Assembly: GCA_902582385.1 (NCBI GenBank)
Contig: CACHRX010000009.1
Span: 1-39,517 of the forward strand
DNA: 39,517 bases
Reading direction: 5' to 3'
Origin: an uncultured Pelagibacteraceae bacterium
Lineage (GTDB): Bacteria; Pseudomonadota; Alphaproteobacteria; Pelagibacterales; Pelagibacteraceae
In this document: positions 36,004 to 39,517 of the stretch, one piece after another
Position numbering within the stretch: position 1 is the stretch's first letter
Layout: each line of letters starts with the position of its first letter
The notes under the pieces: generated by a model
Seen by the model: the letters and a program-made list of their open reading frames with translations, nothing else
Databases searched by the model: none
What the model was told of the DNA's origin: nothing
Made by a program: the position numbers and the translations under genes

Positions 36004-38229
36004 TTAGAATAACGGGTTATTCTTGAAAAAGTCTTTCATTGGAATTGGTTTTTGCTCTAATATATATCTATATACATTATAATTCTCCAAAACTCTTTGA
36101 ACATAATTTCTTGTTTCTTTAAATTTAATCAATTCTATCCAATCAACATAATCAATTTGATTTTTTTGAGGATTTTTATTTATCTTTTTCCAATATCTAA
36201 CTCTTTTTGGGCCAGCATTGTATGCCGCTATTGCAAAAGGATATGCACCATCATATTCAAGAATTAATCCAGCAATATAGTGGGATCCCAAATTTATATT
36301 ATATTCTGGATCAGTTGTTAATTTTGATTTTGAATATGGAAGTTTGGCTTGTTTTGCAACAAGTTTTGCTGTGTAAGGCATTAACTGCATTAGACCTTTT
36401 GCTCCTGCATGACTATTGGCACTTAAATCAAATTCACTTTCTTGTCTAATTATAGATAAGATAAAGGCATTTTCAGGAATTTTTCTTCCATTAATATATT
36501 TAGGAGTACTTATTATAGGATAATTATATTTATTGTGAAATCTTTTTTCGTAAGAGGCAATCTTAGCAATTTGAATTGCAAAATCGAAACGTTCAATATT
36601 TGTAGCAAGTTCTGCTGCTAATATTTCACTTCCACTCTCAATATTATCATTTGCTAAATGTCTAAGCATATATTTTGTATATTTATCCTCATCTAATTCA
36701 TCCAGAAGGTAAATCATTTTTACAATTTCTTTTTTAAAAAAATAATCTCGATATTCTTTTTTTACATCTAAATCTTTAGAAAGTTCAAAATTACCTTTCG
36801 GATCTAATTCTCTAAATGCTAGTTGTCCATAATATGTTGTCAGATAATTTGAGGCCTCGTTAAACCATTTTAAAGATAATTCATTGTAACCTAATTTTTT
36901 ATAAGTTCTTCCTAGCCAATAGGCACCCCTTGCTACACTTATAGGATATCCTACATTATCATAAAAATTTTGAAAATGATCTTTAGCCAACAATGGATCA
37001 TTTAAAAAACTTAATGCAATCCAACCACTCATCCATTCTGCTGCAGCAAATTCAGGACCATTATCCAAAGCATGGTTACTAGATATTTTATAAGCTAATT
37101 CATATTTTTTTTTATATATTAATGATCTTGAAATAATTTCTCTTTCATTCCACCATTTATCAGGCCGTACTAAATAATCTTTAGTATTTTTAACTTTTAA
37201 CAAAATTTCTACAGAACTATCGACTCTACCTCTTTTTCTTCTCCATTTTAATCTATCGTAATTTAATCCTGCATCGTTTTTAAATCTAGCTGGTACCTTA
37301 GATATAGCGTTATCAACACCGTAGGATTTACTCATTAATAACTGTCTTGCATTATATAATAGTTCATAATCTTTGGGCAAATACCTTAACATTCTTTTCA
37401 AATCCCAATATTTATTATTCCATGCAAGATAATCTGCACGTTTTATGTAATCTTCTGAATTAAGGTATTTTTTAAATTTTTTTCTAAAAAATCTTAATTC
37501 TGATTTACTCAGATCAGCTGAAATCCAACCTTCTTTAATTAACTTAGATCCTTTTTCTTTATTACCAGTTAGAACATAACTCTCCCCAAGGATCATTTTA
37601 CCAAAACCACTTAAAGGCTCATTGGAACTAAACCAATTAATAATTTTTTTTGGTGAAATTTTTTCATTAGAAAGTTTATGTTCAGCTAAATATTTAATAC
37701 GACTAATTCTTGGGTAATCTTCGTTACTATCTATAAACGTTTTATAATCATAAAAAGAAGCTTTATTTCCTTTTCTTAAAAGATGCCTCCATTGAATAAA
37801 GTTATATATTGATTTATCTTTGGCTTTTTTAGAAGTTTTTAGTGCATCAGACCATTTAGATCTTTTCATTTCAGAAATAGCTTTTTCGGCTAATTTGAAA
37901 TCTTTTTTTTTATAATATTTAGATATCTTAATATTTTTACTTTTTTCTGTTCCTGCTATTAAAGGTTTTTTTTTTGGTAAAATAAGTCCAGTTTTATTTT
38001 CCTTTTTGACTATTATTTTTTTTTCTTTAAAATTTTCATCATCGATAATTTTTTTTTCAGTTTTTTTTAATGGTTTTGGTAACGGTTTTAATACATCTAT
38101 TAATAATTTTTTTTGAGTTTCTTCCTTTGTTTGAGCCGGTTTTTTAATTGGTATTACCTCAGATGAGAAAATATTAGTATAATTAATCAGTTGAAACAAA
38201 ACTATAAAAAATAAGATTTTTTTTATCAT
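36004..38229 (-). CDS. slt: Soluble lytic murein transglycosylase
   Basis: The 741-residue periplasmic enzyme cleaves peptidoglycan glycan strands to form 1,6-anhydro products. It starts with a signal peptide (about residues 1-22) and a Lys/Pro-rich linker. A long helical region of about residues 100-560 follows, in the manner of the Slt70 superhelical ring. The catalytic SLT domain lies near 585-720, with the acid Glu597 in IIRQESEFD, then AGAKGLMQLMP and FAIAAYNAGPKRV. It is divergent from dapA over 42 bases, an alphaproteobacterial gene order. Its 3' end lies 4 bases from tRNA-Ser. Confidence 0.93.
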   Translation of the reverse strand: MIKKILFFIVLFQLINYTNIFSSEVIPIKKPAQTKEETQKKLLIDVLKPLPKPLKKTEKKIIDDENFKEKKIIVKKENKTGLILPKKKPLIAGTEKSKNIKISKYYKKKDFKLAEKAISEMKRSKWSDALKTSKKAKDKSIYNFIQWRHLLRKGNKASFYDYKTFIDSNEDYPRISRIKYLAEHKLSNEKISPKKIINWFSSNEPLSGFGKMILGESYVLTGNKEKGSKLIKEGWISADLSKSELRFFRKKFKKYLNSEDYIKRADYLAWNNKYWDLKRMLRYLPKDYELLYNARQLLMSKSYGVDNAISKVPARFKNDAGLNYDRLKWRRKRGRVDSSVEILLKVKNTKDYLVRPDKWWNEREIISRSLIYKKKYELAYKISSNHALDNGPEFAAAEWMSGWIALSFLNDPLLAKDHFQNFYDNVGYPISVARGAYWLGRTYKKLGYNELSLKWFNEASNYLTTYYGQLAFRELDPKGNFELSKDLDVKKEYRDYFFKKEIVKMIYLLDELDEDKYTKYMLRHLANDNIESGSEILAAELATNIERFDFAIQIAKIASYEKRFHNKYNYPIISTPKYINGRKIPENAFILSIIRQESEFDLSANSHAGAKGLMQLMPYTAKLVAKQAKLPYSKSKLTTDPEYNINLGSHYIAGLILEYDGAYPFAIAAYNAGPKRVRYWKKINKNPQKNQIDYVDWIELIKFKETRNYVQRVLENYNVYRYILEQKPIPMKDFFKNNPLF
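36006..36023. terminator. Short hairpin at the tRNA-Ser / slt junction
   Basis: AGAATAA (36006-36012) and TTATTCT (36017-36023) form a perfect 7-base stem with loop CGGG, beginning inside the slt stop codon and 7 bases after the tRNA CCA. Neither strand has a long T-run after it, so efficient intrinsic termination is doubtful. It may act as a processing or stability element at this convergent junction. Confidence 0.35.
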
Positions 38230-38271
38230 AATCTTTGCTATATCAATCTTTAAACTATGTTATAAGTATTT

Positions 38272-39153
38272 ATGTTCAAAGGATCAAATGTTGCTTTAGT
38301 CACCCCGTTTAAAAAAGGTGAACTAGATGATGAAACTTATATTAAGTTGATTCATTTTCATATTAAAAATGGAACAAATGGTTTGGTACCAGCCGGAACA
38401 ACTGGAGAATCACCAACATTAAGTCATGATGAACATGAAAGAGTTATAGAATTATGTGTTAAGGAAAGTAATGGAAAACTACCTGTTTTTGCCGGGACAG
38501 GCTCAAACTCAACAGAAGAAGCTATTTCTTTAACAACTCATGCAGAAAAAATTGGAGCAAATGGAGCGTTAATAGTTACGCCGTATTATAATAAACCTAC
38601 TCAAGAAGGGCTATACCAGCATTACAAAGCAATAAATGATAAATGTGGAATTCCAATTATTATTTATAATATACCTGGTAGGTCAGTAATTGATATGACA
38701 GTTGATACAATGGCAAGATTATATGAATTAAAAAATATTATTGGTGTAAAGGATGCTACTGGAGATTTAGAAAGAGTAATTCTTACACAAAAAAAAATTG
38801 GAAAGGATTTTATACAGTTGACGGGAAATGATGACAATGCTTTAGAATTTAATAGAAGAGGTGGAAAAGGCGCAATAAGTGTAACAGCTAATATTGCACC
38901 AAAACTTTGTTCTGATTTTCAAAAATTATCTGTTAAGAATGACGAAGAGTCACAAAATAAAGCTAATGAACTTAATAATATTTTACAACCAGTTCATCAT
39001 TCAATGTTTGTAGAAAGTAACCCAAGTCCAGTAAAATATGCTGCAAAATTATTAGATCTTTGTGATGATGATGTAAGATTACCATTAGTTAAAGTTACTG
39101 ATGCTACTAAAGAGATAGTTAAAAAGGCACTTAAATCTGCCAAGTTGATTTAA
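38272..39153 (+). CDS. dapA: 4-hydroxy-tetrahydrodipicolinate synthase
   Basis: DapA condenses pyruvate and aspartate semialdehyde, the first step of the lysine and diaminopimelate pathway. The TIM-barrel protein of 293 residues has Thr43 and Thr44 ([11 protein letters not shown]), Tyr132 (IIYNIPGRS) and the Schiff-base Lys160 ([11 protein letters not shown]). All active-site residues are in place. Upstream, an extended -10-like TGTTATAAG occurs at 38258-38266 but is very close to the start. The stop overlaps the smpB start by one base. Confidence 0.97.
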   Translation: MFKGSNVALVTPFKKGELDDETYIKLIHFHIKNGTNGLVPAGTTGESPTLSHDEHERVIELCVKESNGKLPVFAGTGSNSTEEAISLTTHAEKIGANGALIVTPYYNKPTQEGLYQHYKAINDKCGIPIIIYNIPGRSVIDMTVDTMARLYELKNIIGVKDATGDLERVILTQKKIGKDFIQLTGNDDNALEFNRRGGKGAISVTANIAPKLCSDFQKLSVKNDEESQNKANELNNILQPVHHSMFVESNPSPVKYAAKLLDLCDDDVRLPLVKVTDATKEIVKKALKSAKLI

Positions 39154-39517
39154 TGAATAAAAAAACCAACTCTGGTTTAAAGATTATTTGTTTAAATAGA
39201 AAAGCTAGTTTTAATTATTTTTTTGAAGATTTATTAGAGGCTGGAATTGTTCTTAAGGGTTCTGAAATAAAATCAATAAGACAAGGGAAAGTAAATATTG
39301 CTGATTCCTATGCAGTAGAAAAAAATGGAGAAATTATTTTAGTTAATTCTCATATTTCAACTTTTAAACAAGCGAGTTATTCAAATCATAAACCAACGGA
39401 TGAAAGAAAACTTCTTTTAAATAAAAAAGAAATAAACAAACTAATAGGTAAAATGCAAAGAGATGGTCTCACAATAGTTCCAACAAAAATGTATTTTAAA
39501 AAAGGGAAAGCTAAAGT
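39153..39517 (+). CDS. smpB: SsrA-binding protein SmpB (partial, 5' part)
   Basis: SmpB binds tmRNA and guides it to stalled ribosomes in trans-translation. The frame opens at ATG 39153, sharing one base with the dapA stop, and is still open at the window edge after 121 codons. Visible SmpB signatures are the early [20 protein letters not shown], the NIADSYA segment, and the later [12 protein letters not shown], with [16 protein letters not shown] at the edge. The C-terminal tail is outside the window. Confidence 0.96.
   Translation, partial: MNKKTNSGLKIICLNRKASFNYFFEDLLEAGIVLKGSEIKSIRQGKVNIADSYAVEKNGEIILVNSHISTFKQASYSNHKPTDERKLLLNKKEINKLIGKMQRDGLTIVPTKMYFKKGKAK

Overview
The window is a compact, strongly AT-rich bacterial chromosome segment. 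Genes are separated by a few bases or overlap, lysine, asparagine and isoleucine codons dominate, and there are no insertion sequences, phage genes or CRISPR arrays. The gene families, and above all the gene orders, are alphaproteobacterial: the end of the spc/alpha ribosomal operon, gatCAB next to ruvX-pyrB-pyrC-plsY-topA, and slt-dapA-smpB. Together with tiny intergenic gaps and a heterotetrameric sarcosine oxidase operon, this points to a SAR11 (Pelagibacterales) marine bacterium. That assignment is inferred from sequence character, not from a database match.

Layout. Positions 1-6249 (+) hold the end of rpsH, then rplF, rplR, rpsE, rplO, secY, adk, rpsM, rpsK, rpoA and rplQ. rpmD (L30) is absent from its usual place, and a promoter candidate lies before rpsM. 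Positions 6268-12643 hold housekeeping genes on alternating strands: an RluA-family pseudouridine synthase, lipB, mgtE, panC, a galU-ugd pair for UDP-glucuronate, and a RidA-like protein. Positions 12640-18589 (-) hold topA, plsY, a pyrC-like gene, pyrB and ruvX. dprA and rnr, which usually sit in this neighbourhood, are missing, and the pyrC product lacks the metal-binding HxH motif, so it is probably a non-catalytic ATCase partner. Positions 18640-25288 (+) hold gatC-gatA-gatB, an O-methyltransferase, a TrhO-type rhodanese, a MATE transporter and a secreted thermonuclease-like protein. Positions 25293-31960 (-) hold soxB-soxD-soxA-soxG followed by a family 3 solute-binding protein and a permease. 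The six genes lie head to tail with short gaps and may be one transcription unit for taking up and oxidising an N-methylated or amino-acid-like solute, but no ATPase gene is present.

Positions 31981-35786 form a very AT-rich accessory block: a large unrecognised polytopic membrane protein, a family 2 glycosyltransferase and an NDP-sugar epimerase. It looks like a small cell-surface glycan module. It is followed by tRNA-Ser(GCT), a soluble lytic transglycosylase on the opposite strand, dapA, and the start of smpB, which runs off the window.

Most of the window is ordinary core genome, and I see no clear undescribed defence or mobile system. The points most worth a second look are the unknown 694-residue membrane protein in the surface module, the ABC permease with a lipoprotein-like N-terminus, its partner that resembles cyclohexadienyl dehydratase, and the genes lost from otherwise conserved neighbourhoods.
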